Assembly (NCBI GenBank): GCA_031359995.1
Contig: JANMAT010000057.1
Span: 1-31,252, forward strand
Direction: 5' to 3'
Source of the DNA: JANMAT01 sp031359995
GTDB lineage: Bacteria > Actinomycetota > Acidimicrobiia > Acidimicrobiales > Ilumatobacteraceae
Length of the DNA stretch: 31,252 nucleotides
The position numbers and the translations under genes were made by a program. The notes beneath the pieces were generated by a model. The model ran no database searches, was not told the origin of the DNA, and saw only the letters and a list, made by a program, of their open reading frames with translations. This document shows, piece after piece, positions 22,068 to 29,064 of this stretch. How positions within the stretch are numbered: the first letter of the stretch is position 1; every line of letters begins with the position of its first letter.

Positions 22068-23021
22068 ATGCCCGCCATACCCTCGACCACCCGTGGCGCT
22101 CGCATCACCGGGTGGGGTGCCGCCCTGCCCGACAAGATCGTCACCAACGACGACCTGCGCGCGTCCGGTCTGGACACCACCGACGACTGGATCCGCGACC
22201 GCACGGGCATCGTGCACCGCCACGTCGGCGGCAGCACCGCCAGCCTGTCGATCGAGTCGGGACGCAAGGCGCTCGAGATGTCGGGCGTCGACCCGGCCGA
22301 GATCGACCTGCTCGTGTTGGCCACCACCACGCCCGACCAGCACGTGCCGGCCACGTCATCGCACGTGCAGACCGAGCTGGGGCTGCGCTGCGGCGCGTTC
22401 GACGTGAACGCGGCGTGCTCGGGCTTCGCGTACGGCCTGGTCACGGCGCACGGATTCATCGCCATGGGCGCCCGGAAGGCGTTGGTGATCGGCACCGACA
22501 CGCTGTCGCGCATCACCGACTGGACCGACCGCAACACGGCCATCCTGTTCGCCGACGGGTCGGGCGCCGTCGTGCTCGAGGCCACCGAAGGGCCCGGGCA
22601 GCTGCTCGGCTGGGACCTCGACGCCGACGGCTCGGCCCGCAACCTGCTGTATGCCGACATCGGCGGCTACATCCACATGGATGGCAAAGAGGTGTTCCGT
22701 CGGGCCGTGCGCATCATGGTCGACTCGGCCACGAAGTCGATGAAGCATGCCGGCATCACCTCCGACCAGCTCGCACTGGTGGTGCCCCACCAGGCCAACA
22801 TGCGCATCATCGAGGCGGCGTGCAGCCGCATCGGCGTGGGCATGGACCGCACCGCCACCGTTCTGCACCGCACGGGCAACACGTCGTCGGCGTCGATCCC
22901 GCTGGCGCTCGTCGATTCGCTCGACACCGGCCGCGTGAAGGACGGCGATCTCGTGCTCCTCGTCGGTTTCGGCGCCGGCATGACGGCCGCATCGGCCGTG
23001 TTGCGGTGGGGCGCCCGTTGA
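22068..23021 (+). CDS. fabH: 3-oxoacyl-ACP synthase III
   Basis: The protein has 317 residues. The catalytic triad is visible: C117 in NAACSGFAYG, H241 in VVPHQANMR and N271 in GNTSSASIP. TNDDLRASGLDTTDDWIRDR and RTGIVHRH are the usual KASIII entrance motifs, and GFGAGMTAASAVLRW the C-terminus. It condenses an acyl-CoA primer with malonyl-ACP to start fatty-acid synthesis. The ATG lies 2 bp after fabD, and the stop overlaps the fabG TTG start, so the three are translated together. Confidence 0.96.
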   Translation: MPAIPSTTRGARITGWGAALPDKIVTNDDLRASGLDTTDDWIRDRTGIVHRHVGGSTASLSIESGRKALEMSGVDPAEIDLLVLATTTPDQHVPATSSHVQTELGLRCGAFDVNAACSGFAYGLVTAHGFIAMGARKALVIGTDTLSRITDWTDRNTAILFADGSGAVVLEATEGPGQLLGWDLDADGSARNLLYADIGGYIHMDGKEVFRRAVRIMVDSATKSMKHAGITSDQLALVVPHQANMRIIEAACSRIGVGMDRTATVLHRTGNTSSASIPLALVDSLDTGRVKDGDLVLLVGFGAGMTAASAVLRWGAR

Positions 23022-23722
23022 GCCGGGTCGTGCTCGTCACCGGCGGCTCGCGCGGCATCGGGCTGGCCGTTGCCGAGCGCTTCGCCGCCCAGGGCGACAA
23101 GGTCGCGGTCACGTACCACTCGTCGCCGCCGCCCGAGGGCTTCCTGGCCGTGAAGTGCGACGTGACCTCGGCGGCCGAGATCGACGCCGCCTTCGCCGAG
23201 GTCGAGGCCCAGCTCGGGCCGGTCGAAGTGCTGGTGTCGAATGCCGGCATCACCAAAGACAAGCTGCTCATGACCATGGCCGAGGACGACTTCACCTCGG
23301 TGGTCGACACCAACCTCACCGCCGCCTACCGCGTGGCCAAGCGCGCCGTACGGGCGATGATGAAGGCCCGCACCGGGCGCATCGTGCTCGTGTCGTCGGT
23401 GGTGGGGATGTCGGGCCAGGCCGGTCAGGCCAACTACGCGGCGTCGAAGGCCGGACTGGTCGGCTTCGCCCGGTCGCTGGCGCGTGAGCTCGGCAGCCGC
23501 AACATCACCGTGAACGTCGTCGCACCCGGGCCGGTCGAGACCGACATGACCGCCGTGCTGTCCGCCGACCTGAAGGCGAAGTTCATGGAGCAGGTGCCCC
23601 TCGGCCGTTTCGCCTCACCCGCCGAGGTGGCGGGCGTGGTCAGCTTCCTCGCCTCGCCCGATGCCGCCTACATCACCGGGGCCGTGATCCCGGTCGACGG
23701 CGGGCTCGGCATGGGCCACTGA
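23018..23722 (+). CDS. fabG: 3-oxoacyl-ACP reductase
   Basis: The protein has 234 residues from TTG 23018, which overlaps the fabH stop (TTGA). The SDR motifs are classical: VTGGSRGIGLAVAE (NADPH loop), SNAGIT, the catalytic Ser in VLVSSVVGM, the YAASKAG Tyr-Lys pair, VAPGPVETDM and ITGAVIPVDGG. It reduces the beta-keto group of acyl-ACP with NADPH in each elongation cycle. A 9-bp hairpin follows it, before acpP. Its assignment as fabG rather than another SDR rests on its place in the operon. Confidence 0.94.
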   Translation: MSRVVLVTGGSRGIGLAVAERFAAQGDKVAVTYHSSPPPEGFLAVKCDVTSAAEIDAAFAEVEAQLGPVEVLVSNAGITKDKLLMTMAEDDFTSVVDTNLTAAYRVAKRAVRAMMKARTGRIVLVSSVVGMSGQAGQANYAASKAGLVGFARSLARELGSRNITVNVVAPGPVETDMTAVLSADLKAKFMEQVPLGRFASPAEVAGVVSFLASPDAAYITGAVIPVDGGLGMGH

Positions 23723-23732
23723 CGCCCACTCT

Positions 23733-23758
23733 GCGTGCGGGGCACGGTTCCCGCACGC
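23733..23758 (+). terminator. hairpin between fabG and acpP
   Basis: GCGTGCGGG (23733-23741) pairs perfectly with CCCGCACGC (23750-23758) around an 8-nt loop. It lies 10 nt after the fabG stop. It may terminate part of the fabDHG transcript or protect a processed 3' end, letting acpP be expressed at a different level. No U-tract. Confidence 0.6.
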
Positions 23759-23828
23759 CGCCGCGCGAGACTGCGTGCAGCTGATCCCGTTCAGCCCGAA
23801 TCGAACACCACCAACAAGGAGAACCACC

Positions 23829-24065
23829 GTGGACGAAGCTCAGTTCGCCCGCTTCCGGAAGTGCGCCGTTGACGTGCTCAGCGTCGACGAGTCGAAGGTG
23901 GTGCCCGAGGCCCGCTTCGCCGAAGACCTCGACGCCGACAGCCTCGACCTGGTCGAGCTCGTCATGGCCCTCGAAGAGGAGTTCGGCGTCTCGGTGCCCG
24001 AGGAGGAGCTCGAAGGCGTCGCCACGGTCGCGCAGGCCTACGACCTCGTCACCTCGAAGCTCTGA
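23829..24065 (+). CDS. acpP: acyl carrier protein
   Basis: The protein has 78 residues from GTG 23829, with an excellent Shine-Dalgarno AAGGAGA 6 nt before it. The phosphopantetheine attachment motif is DADSLDLVELVMALEEEFGV (S38). It is acidic and of normal length. Longer upstream starts in the frame would add a Pro/Arg-rich stretch unlike any carrier protein. It carries the growing acyl chain between FabD, FabH, FabG, FabF and the dehydratase encoded around it. Confidence 0.97.
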   Translation: MDEAQFARFRKCAVDVLSVDESKVVPEARFAEDLDADSLDLVELVMALEEEFGVSVPEEELEGVATVAQAYDLVTSKL

Positions 24066-24082
24066 TCCCTGTCCGCCTCGGG

Positions 24083-24108
24083 CCGGCCGTGGCGCGTGCC
24101 GCGGCCGG
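24083..24108 (+). terminator. hairpin between acpP and fabF
   Basis: CCGGCCG (24083-24089) pairs with CGGCCGG (24102-24108), and inside it GGC (24091-24093) pairs with GCC (24098-24100) around GCGT. It lies 18 nt after the acpP stop and 35 nt before fabF. With the fabG-acpP hairpin it brackets acpP. Confidence 0.5.
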
Positions 24109-24143
24109 AGCCCATCGCCACCGAGTCATCGAGGAGGTACACC

Positions 24144-25331
24144 ATGGACGGCCGTGACGGTCGCCGCGTGGTCATCACCGGCTACGGGGTCGTCGCCCCG
24201 TGCGGGTTGGGCAAGGATTCGTTCTGGTCGGGCCTGCTCGGCCCCGGGGTCACCGGCGGCACCAAGACCGTCGTCGCCGACTGGGACCCCTTGCCCTACT
24301 TCGCCAACCCGAAGGAAGCGCGTCGTGCCGACCGCTTCCAGCAGTTCGCCATGGCCGCTGCGGCCGAGGCCTTCGATCATGCCGGCCCCACCGGCGTCGA
24401 CCCCGGCCGCTTCGGCGTGGTGCTCGGCACCGGCGTCGGCGGGCTGGAGACGCTGGAGGAGCAGATCGCCATCCGGATCGAGAAGGGCGAGCGACGCGTG
24501 TCGCCGTTCCTCGTCCCGATGATGATGGCCAACTCCGCCGGTGCGTCGATCTCCATGCGCTACGGCCTGCATGGCCCGTGCGAGACCGTGGTCACCGCCT
24601 GCGCCGCGTCCACCCACGCCATCGGCTACGCCGCCCGCCTCATCGTCTGGGGCCGCTGCGATGCCGTCGTCACCGGTGGCAGCGAAGCGGCGGCCACGCC
24701 GACGTCGTTGGCCGGCTTCGGCAACATGACCGCGCTGTCGAGCAGCGGTCGTTCCATGCCGTTCGACGCCGACCGCGACGGCTTCGTGATGGGTGAAGGC
24801 GCGGGCGTGTTCGTGCTCGAGGAGCTCAGCGTGGCGCTGGCGCGCGGTGCCACGATCTACGGCGAGATCCTGGGTGCCGCGTCGAACGCCGACGCCCACC
24901 ACATCACCGCGCCGTCGCCCGGTGGCACCGGTGCGGTGGCGTGCATGGAGATGGCCCTGGCCGACGCCGGCCTGCGGGCCGACGACATCCGCCAGATCAA
25001 CGCCCACGGCACCTCGACCCCGCTCAACGACGCCGCCGAGGCCGAAGCGGTCACCAAGGTGTTCGGCACGCCCGGCCCGCCCATGACCTCCACCAAGGGC
25101 GTCACCGGCCACGCGCTGGGCGCCGCCGGCGCGCTGGAGGCGGCCGCCGTGCTGCTGTCGATGGAGAAGCGCCTCATCCCGCCCACCGCCGGAACCACCA
25201 CGGTCGATCCGGCCATGGCCTGTGACATCGTGCTCGGCGCCCCACGTGCGTGGGAGCCCGGACCGACCATCTCGAACAACTTCGGCTTCGGTGGCCACAA
25301 CGGCTCGGTCATCATCGGCCCGCCCGTCTGA
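24144..25331 (+). CDS. fabF: 3-oxoacyl-ACP synthase II
   Basis: The protein has 395 residues. The triad is C153 in VTACAASTHAIG, H288 in NAHGTSTPLND and H323 in STKGVTGHALGAAG. RRVVITGYGVVAPCG at the N-terminus and NNFGFGGHNGSVII at the C-terminus are typical. It elongates acyl-ACP by two carbons from malonyl-ACP. A strong Shine-Dalgarno (GAGGAGGT) lies 5 nt before the ATG, which decides the start. The 3' end overlaps the downstream alkyltransferase-like gene if that gene starts at 25291. Confidence 0.96.
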   Translation: MDGRDGRRVVITGYGVVAPCGLGKDSFWSGLLGPGVTGGTKTVVADWDPLPYFANPKEARRADRFQQFAMAAAAEAFDHAGPTGVDPGRFGVVLGTGVGGLETLEEQIAIRIEKGERRVSPFLVPMMMANSAGASISMRYGLHGPCETVVTACAASTHAIGYAARLIVWGRCDAVVTGGSEAAATPTSLAGFGNMTALSSSGRSMPFDADRDGFVMGEGAGVFVLEELSVALARGATIYGEILGAASNADAHHITAPSPGGTGAVACMEMALADAGLRADDIRQINAHGTSTPLNDAAEAEAVTKVFGTPGPPMTSTKGVTGHALGAAGALEAAAVLLSMEKRLIPPTAGTTTVDPAMACDIVLGAPRAWEPGPTISNNFGFGGHNGSVIIGPPV

Positions 25332-25608
25332 CGCCGGGCTCACGGCCGCCGTCCACGTCGTGGTGAAGGCGGTGCCCCAGGGCACCGTCGTCACCTACGG
25401 CGAGGTCGCGCTCGAGGCCGGGTACCCGGGCGCGGCCCGCGCCGTCGGCCACGTGATGGCCGGCTCCAACGGCCTGCCCTGGTGGCGCGTGGTCGCCTCG
25501 AACGGCCGCCTCGTGCCCGGCCACGAGGCCGAGCACGCCCGCCGGCTGAAGGCCGAGGGCGTCGCCCTCACCCCGAGCGGCAAGGTGAAGATGACCCGGC
25601 GCCCCTGA
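25291..25608 (+). CDS. alkyltransferase-like (ATL) DNA-binding protein
   Basis: The frame from GTG 25291 gives 105 residues; GTG 25360 is the next possibility but would cut the first helix (LTAAVHVVVKAVPQG). The DNA-binding domain of O6-alkylguanine-DNA alkyltransferase is clear: TVVTYGEVALEAGYPGAARA, VGHVMAGSN and NGRLVPGHEAEHARRLKAEG. Where the transferase has P-C-H-R-V, this protein has PWWRVV, so the alkyl-acceptor cysteine is Trp. That is the hallmark of ATL proteins, which bind alkylated guanine and pass it to nucleotide excision repair. It lies at the end of the fab operon, overlapping fabF by 41 bp with the longer start. Confidence 0.85.
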   Translation: MATTARSSSARPSDAGLTAAVHVVVKAVPQGTVVTYGEVALEAGYPGAARAVGHVMAGSNGLPWWRVVASNGRLVPGHEAEHARRLKAEGVALTPSGKVKMTRRP

Positions 25609-25617
25609 CGGCGACGG

Positions 25618-26049
25618 TCAGGCGTCGACCAGGACGAACATGAGCTCGCATTCGCAGGCGACCTTGCCGCCGAGCGAGGCGGTGCCCTTGCCCTTGCCGG
25701 CGCGGGCCGACATGCGGCCCAGTTCGACCGCCAGCTCCAGGGTGTCGCCGGGGACGACCTGGCGACGGAACCGGGCACCGTCGAGCCCGCCGAACAGGGG
25801 CAGCTTGCCGGCGAACCGTTCGTCGGTCAGCACTGCGATCGCACCGAGCTGGGCGATCGCCTCGGCCATGAGCACGCCGGGCAGCGTGGGCCGACCGGGG
25901 AAGTGCCCGGGGAAGAACCACTCGTCGCCGCTCAGGCGCCACCGGCCCTTGGCCGACTCGCCGGGCACGAGCTCGGTGACCTCGTCCACGAACAGGAACG
26001 GCGGCCGGTGGGGCAGCACGTCGACGGGCCGGGGCAACGCTGCGTTCAC
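25618..26049 (-). CDS. fabZ: 3-hydroxyacyl-ACP dehydratase (FabZ-like)
   Basis: The protein has 143 residues from GTG 26049, overlapping the bcp stop by 4 bp (GTGA). The hotdog fold motifs are VLPHRPPFLFVDEV, then GHFPGRPTLPGVLMAEAIAQ, which holds the catalytic His of the FPGHFPG motif and the acidic E of the central helix. Length and motifs match FabZ; a general MaoC-type dehydratase is less likely. It removes water from 3-hydroxyacyl-ACP. It faces the fab operon tail to tail, 9 bp from the ATL stop, so this locus groups all FASII steps except enoyl reduction. Confidence 0.88.
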   Translation of the reverse strand: MNAALPRPVDVLPHRPPFLFVDEVTELVPGESAKGRWRLSGDEWFFPGHFPGRPTLPGVLMAEAIAQLGAIAVLTDERFAGKLPLFGGLDGARFRRQVVPGDTLELAVELGRMSARAGKGKGTASLGGKVACECELMFVLVDA

Positions 26050-26501
26050 GAGCCGGCCCGCGCTTCCAGCAGCTTCACCGGCGTGTCCTTGGGGCTGATC
26101 TTGTACCAGGCATGGGCGATCTTGCCGGCCGTGTCGACCAGGAACGCCGAGCGCTCGATGCCCATGTAGACCTTGCCGTAGTTCTTCTTCTCCTTCCACA
26201 CGTCGAAAGCCTCGGCCACGGTGTGTTCGGGATCGGAGAGCAACGTGAAACCCAGCGAGTACTTCGTGTCGAACTTGGCCAACGACGCCGGCTTGTCGGG
26301 GCTGATGCCCAGGATCACCGCGTCACCCACCTGCCCGGCGATGTCGCGCAGACCACACGCCTGCGTGGTGCACCCGGGCGTGTCGGCCTTCGGGTAGAAG
26401 TACACGAGCACGGGGCGCCCCGCGAACTGGGCCAGCGTCACGGTGTCGCCGTGCTGGTCGGTGAGGCTGAACGCGGGCGCGCGGTCCGTGGGTGCGAGCA
26501 T
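26046..26501 (-). CDS. bcp: peroxiredoxin (Bcp/PrxQ type, thiol peroxidase)
   Basis: The protein has 151 residues. The peroxidatic Cys44 and resolving Cys49 are in ADTPGCTTQACGLRD, the C-x4-C pattern of the BCP/PrxQ group. VLVYFYPKA before it and SFLVDTAGKIAHAWYK-like sequence near the C-terminus are typical. It reduces hydroperoxides, including lipid ones, with thioredoxin-like donors. TAGCGT lies 6 nt before the ATG, giving a leaderless message that continues into fabZ. The pairing with fatty-acid synthesis may reflect lipid peroxide protection, which is inference. Confidence 0.93.
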   Translation of the reverse strand: MLAPTDRAPAFSLTDQHGDTVTLAQFAGRPVLVYFYPKADTPGCTTQACGLRDIAGQVGDAVILGISPDKPASLAKFDTKYSLGFTLLSDPEHTVAEAFDVWKEKKNYGKVYMGIERSAFLVDTAGKIAHAWYKISPKDTPVKLLEARAGS

Positions 26502-26507
26502 GACCGA

Positions 26508-26513
26508 ACGCTA
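26508..26513 (-). promoter_or_regulatory. -10 hexamer, leaderless start of bcp-fabZ
   Basis: TAGCGT on the minus strand lies 6 nt before ATG 26501, just upstream of which the preceding gene stops (26516-26518). No Shine-Dalgarno is present. Confidence 0.5.
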
Positions 26514-26515
26514 AC

Positions 26516-26842
26516 TCAGGGCGCGGGCCTGCGCGTGAGCCCGTGGCCGTAGAAGCCGCCCTTGGGCCGGGCGTGGGCGTGGTAGTGCTCGGGGATGGCG
26601 CGCATGTTGTCGTCGACGTAGTGCTCGTACTCGAAGCGGGTGGCCACCACGTGGGCGAGGCGCTCGTGCAGGCGGGCCTTCACGTCGGCGGGCGGGGCGT
26701 TGTCGTGCTGCTTCCACACGACCATCGGCACGTAGCAGGCCTCGCACTCGGCGATCCAGCACTCGTCGTCCTCGTGGAACCACTCGCTCATGCGGGCGGC
26801 CTCGCACAGCTCGCACACGCGCTCCGTCCCCATGTGCGCCAT
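26516..26842 (-). CDS. small conserved-type protein with a Cys-x2-Cys pair motif
   Basis: The protein has 108 residues from ATG 26842 (Met4 is an alternative). RVCELCEAARM and CWIAECEACYVPMVV give two C-x2-C knuckles about 20 residues apart, as in a four-cysteine zinc ribbon. Further along, HERLAHVVATRFEYEHYVDD and IPEHYHAHARPKGGFYGHGL are His/Tyr-rich. No signal peptide or membrane helix. I do not recognise a named family. It lies immediately upstream of bcp on the same strand, 14 bp away, and is divergent from the PPOX gene. Confidence 0.7.
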   Translation of the reverse strand: MAHMGTERVCELCEAARMSEWFHEDDECWIAECEACYVPMVVWKQHDNAPPADVKARLHERLAHVVATRFEYEHYVDDNMRAIPEHYHAHARPKGGFYGHGLTRRPAP

Positions 26843-26862
26843 CGTGCCACAGGCCTCGGCCG

Positions 26863-26868
26863 TAGCAT
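26863..26868 (+). promoter_or_regulatory. -10 hexamer, leaderless start
   Basis: TAGCAT lies 6 nt before ATG 26875 of the PPOX-family gene; no Shine-Dalgarno is present. Confidence 0.5.
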
Positions 26869-26874
26869 CGCCCC

Positions 26875-27501
26875 ATGGCCCGCATCGAAACCATCACCGC
26901 GTTGGAAGCCCTGTACCCCGAGCCATCGGAACGGGTGCGCACGAAGAAGCGCCTTCGGCTCGACGACGGCCTGCGCGCCGTCCTGCAGGCGTCGCCGTTC
27001 GTGCTGCTGGCCACGGCCGACGACGCCGGCCGCTGCGACGTGTCGCCGCGCGGCGGGCCGGCCGGGTTCGTGAAGGTGATCGATGACCACCGCATCGCCG
27101 TGCCCGACCTGAACGGCAACCACCTGATCGACTCGCTGCGCAACATCGTCGGCAACGGCCACGCCGCGCTGCTCGTGCTGGTGCCCGGCGAGCAGGAGAC
27201 CATGCGCGTGGACGGTCGGGCCCACCTGAGCACCGATGACGACGTGCTCGCCCTGTTCACCGACGAACTGCGCCGGCCCACGCTGGCCGTCGTCATCGAG
27301 ATCGACCAGGTCTTCACCCACTGCGCCAAGGCGTTCCGCCGCGGCAAGGTGTGGGATCCGACGGCGTGGGCCACGTTCGACCCGCCGCTCGTGCTCGGCG
27401 CCCGGTACGGCCAGCTCGGCCTCGACGTGAGCTTCGCCGCCTACTCGGCCGACAACTCCCACAAGCTCGACGCTGACATCGCTCAGGACCGCCCGGGCTG
27501 A
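26875..27501 (+). CDS. pyridoxamine 5'-phosphate oxidase-family FMN-binding protein
   Basis: The protein has 208 residues. PFVLLATADDAGRCDVSPRG and GPAGFVKVIDDHRIAVPDLN, then GNHLIDSLRNIVGNGHAALL, form the split-barrel flavin-binding core; the 'DVSPRG-x-P-G' and 'DRxGN-x3-SL-N-(I/L)' pattern is that of the MSMEG_1061-like PPOX group. A longer C-terminal part has EIDQVFTHCAKAFRRGKVWD. Members use FMN or F420 to reduce or oxidise small molecules; the substrate is unknown. It starts from an apparent leaderless promoter. The last 19 bp overlap the opposing dehydrogenase gene. Confidence 0.85.
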   Translation: MARIETITALEALYPEPSERVRTKKRLRLDDGLRAVLQASPFVLLATADDAGRCDVSPRGGPAGFVKVIDDHRIAVPDLNGNHLIDSLRNIVGNGHAALLVLVPGEQETMRVDGRAHLSTDDDVLALFTDELRRPTLAVVIEIDQVFTHCAKAFRRGKVWDPTAWATFDPPLVLGARYGQLGLDVSFAAYSADNSHKLDADIAQDRPG

Positions 27502-28310
27502 TCGGGTTGATCGGCGGCGCGCCCGGCCGCGGCCGCCGCTTCGAACACCTCGGCGGCGGCCAGGTGGAAGCCCACCGGTTGGTCGGCCGTGGCGAACGTG
27601 GCAGCGATCTCGCGCATCTCCGCCACCCACCGCCAGCCCTTCGTGTCGGCCGACTGGCGTGCCACCCGGGCCCGGCCGTCAACGTCGGGCTGCGAGCGGG
27701 CCCACTCGGCCCGCAGCACATCTTCCACGCCCTCGTGGCGGGCCGTCTCGATGATGGCGAGCAGCAGGGCCAGGGTGCCCTTCGACCACGCCGCGTACGT
27801 CATCTTCAACGCCGACGCCGCGCCCGGCCCACCGGCCACGAGCACCGTGTCCAGCAGCGAGCCGGTGAACAGCTCGGCCACCGGCGCCGCGTCGTGGCCC
27901 GACAGGAACAGGCGGGCGACGCCGGGGCTCGTGGGCGGCGGGCCCACGATGCCGCCGTCCACGAAGGTGCCGCCGGCGGCGACCACGGCCTCGCCGATGT
28001 GGCGGGCCGTGGCCGGCGCGATGGCATTGGCGTCCACGTAGCAGCCGCGGAACCCGGCCGCGAGCACGGCATCAGCCTGCTGGCGCGCCGCGTAGGGCGG
28101 GCACACCGAGACGATCACGCCACAGCGCGGCACCAGCGCGCCGAGACCACCCACGTCGCTGAGACCGGCGGCGCCGGCCCGTTCGTGCGTCGCGGCGCTG
28201 CGCCCCGTGCCCGACCATGCCACCGGCCGGCCGGCGGCCCGCAGGCAGGCGCCCACCGCCGCGCCCATCTCGCCCGGGTGCACCAGTCCGATCATCGCGT
28301 CGTCGATCAT
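27483..28310 (-). CDS. beta-hydroxyacid dehydrogenase-like NAD(P)-binding protein
   Basis: The protein has 275 residues from ATG 28310 (ATG 28295 is an alternative). The Rossmann N-terminus is MIGLVHPGEMGAAVGACLRA, with V-H-P-G-E-M-G in place of the usual GLGxMG. VIVSVCPPYAA and YVDANAIAPATARHI, FVDGGIVGPPP are the 3-hydroxyisobutyrate/6-phosphogluconate dehydrogenase-like blocks. The C-terminal helix block has KMTYAAWSKGTLALL, where the catalytic Lys of the family usually lies. It probably reduces or oxidises a beta-hydroxyacid, or an imine. It converges on the PPOX gene with a 19-bp overlap. Confidence 0.82.
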   Translation of the reverse strand: MIDDAMIGLVHPGEMGAAVGACLRAAGRPVAWSGTGRSAATHERAGAAGLSDVGGLGALVPRCGVIVSVCPPYAARQQADAVLAAGFRGCYVDANAIAPATARHIGEAVVAAGGTFVDGGIVGPPPTSPGVARLFLSGHDAAPVAELFTGSLLDTVLVAGGPGAASALKMTYAAWSKGTLALLLAIIETARHEGVEDVLRAEWARSQPDVDGRARVARQSADTKGWRWVAEMREIAATFATADQPVGFHLAAAEVFEAAAAAGRAADQPDQPGRS

Positions 28311-28401
28311 CACGCGACATTGGCACAGTGAGCGAGCGGACCGTCGTGGGGCGCACCCCGCGCCGAGGGCGTCCGGTGGACGAAAGGCACCGGGCCCCCG
28401 T

Positions 28402-28488
28402 GTGGGGCGGCACCACCTCACCGTGCTCCTCACCGCCGTCGTCACAGTCGCGCTCGCGGTGGTCACCATCGCGAAACCCGCCGCCTGA
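28402..28488 (+). CDS. possible small single-pass membrane peptide
   Basis: From GTG 28402 a frame of 28 residues reads MGRHHLTVLLTAVVTVALAV, then VTIAKPAA. Its codons are nearly all G/C-ending and its hydrophobic run would span a membrane. Just upstream, in another frame, MSERTVVGRTPRRGRPVDER starts at GTG 28328; a single frameshift around 28400 would join a basic cytoplasmic head to this helix. It may be a tiny membrane protein or a frameshifted small gene. The remainder of 28314-28560 holds only this and the hairpin CGGTCG-TCGCC-CGACCG (28511-28527). Confidence 0.3.
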   Translation: MGRHHLTVLLTAVVTVALAVVTIAKPAA

Positions 28489-28535
28489 CGTCTCAAGGTT
28501 CCGGCAAGGACGGTCGTCGCCCGACCGACCCCGCC

Positions 28536-28541
28536 TAGCGT
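28536..28541 (+). promoter_or_regulatory. -10 hexamer of the secreted-protein gene
   Basis: TAGCGT is followed by GGAGGT (28550-28555), 5 nt before ATG 28561. Here a short 5' leader with a Shine-Dalgarno replaces the leaderless arrangement. A 6-bp stem-loop (28511-28527) lies just upstream. Confidence 0.45.
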
Positions 28542-28560
28542 GACACCCCGGAGGTAGGTC

Positions 28561-28992
28561 ATGCGGGGTTGGAGGACGGCGCTGCTGCTCGTGACGGCCA
28601 CGGGGCTCGGGTTGGCGGCCGGCGTGTCGGGGGCCGACCGCAGCGTGGGCGCGGCCAGCGCGGCGACCGCAGTGGGCCGCGACGGGTTGCCCGAAGGCTT
28701 CCCCACCGACCTGGCCCTCCCCGTGGGGACCAAGCAGGACGCCTACCGCATCGAGCTCGACCGGCGCACGCTCTACCGCGTCACGTACAGGGTGGCCGAC
28801 GGCGAGGCCAACCTGTCGGCCATGGCCGACTCCCTCACGAAGAACGGTTGGGACGCCAAGCACAGCGGACCCTTCGCCAACGGCGGCCGGGCCGTGCTCG
28901 CCCACCGCAGTGGGCGCGAGCTGACGGTCACCGTGGCGCCCATCCCCGGCAGCACCGCCTCGACGTACACGATGGTCGACATCGAACCCTGA
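28561..28992 (+). CDS. secreted hypothetical protein
   Basis: The protein has 143 residues. The signal peptide MRGWRTALLLVTATGLGLAA, then GVSGADR, points to cleavage near SGA or later at ASA. The mature part has YRIELDRRTLYRVTYRVADG and LSAMADSLTKNGWDAKHSGP, and it ends TASTYTMVDIEP. A strand-helix-strand fold with a lone tryptophan is likely; there are no cysteines. No family is recognised. A Shine-Dalgarno (GGAGGT) fixes the start. A strong hairpin terminator follows. Confidence 0.75.
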   Translation: MRGWRTALLLVTATGLGLAAGVSGADRSVGAASAATAVGRDGLPEGFPTDLALPVGTKQDAYRIELDRRTLYRVTYRVADGEANLSAMADSLTKNGWDAKHSGPFANGGRAVLAHRSGRELTVTVAPIPGSTASTYTMVDIEP

Positions 28993-29001
28993 ACGCGAAC
29001 A

Positions 29002-29031
29002 CGGGGCGGGTGGTCGCCCCCACCCGCCCCG
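29002..29031. terminator. 12-bp stem-loop terminator between converging genes
   Basis: CGGGGCGGGTGG (29002-29013) pairs perfectly with CCACCCGCCCCG (29020-29031) around TCGCCC. It lies between the stops of the secreted-protein gene (28992) and the fasciclin gene (29065), so it can serve both directions. It lacks a U-tract, as is usual in high-GC genomes. Confidence 0.8.
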
Positions 29032-29064
29032 GTGCCTACGATCGGCGAAGGTCCAACCGAGCGG

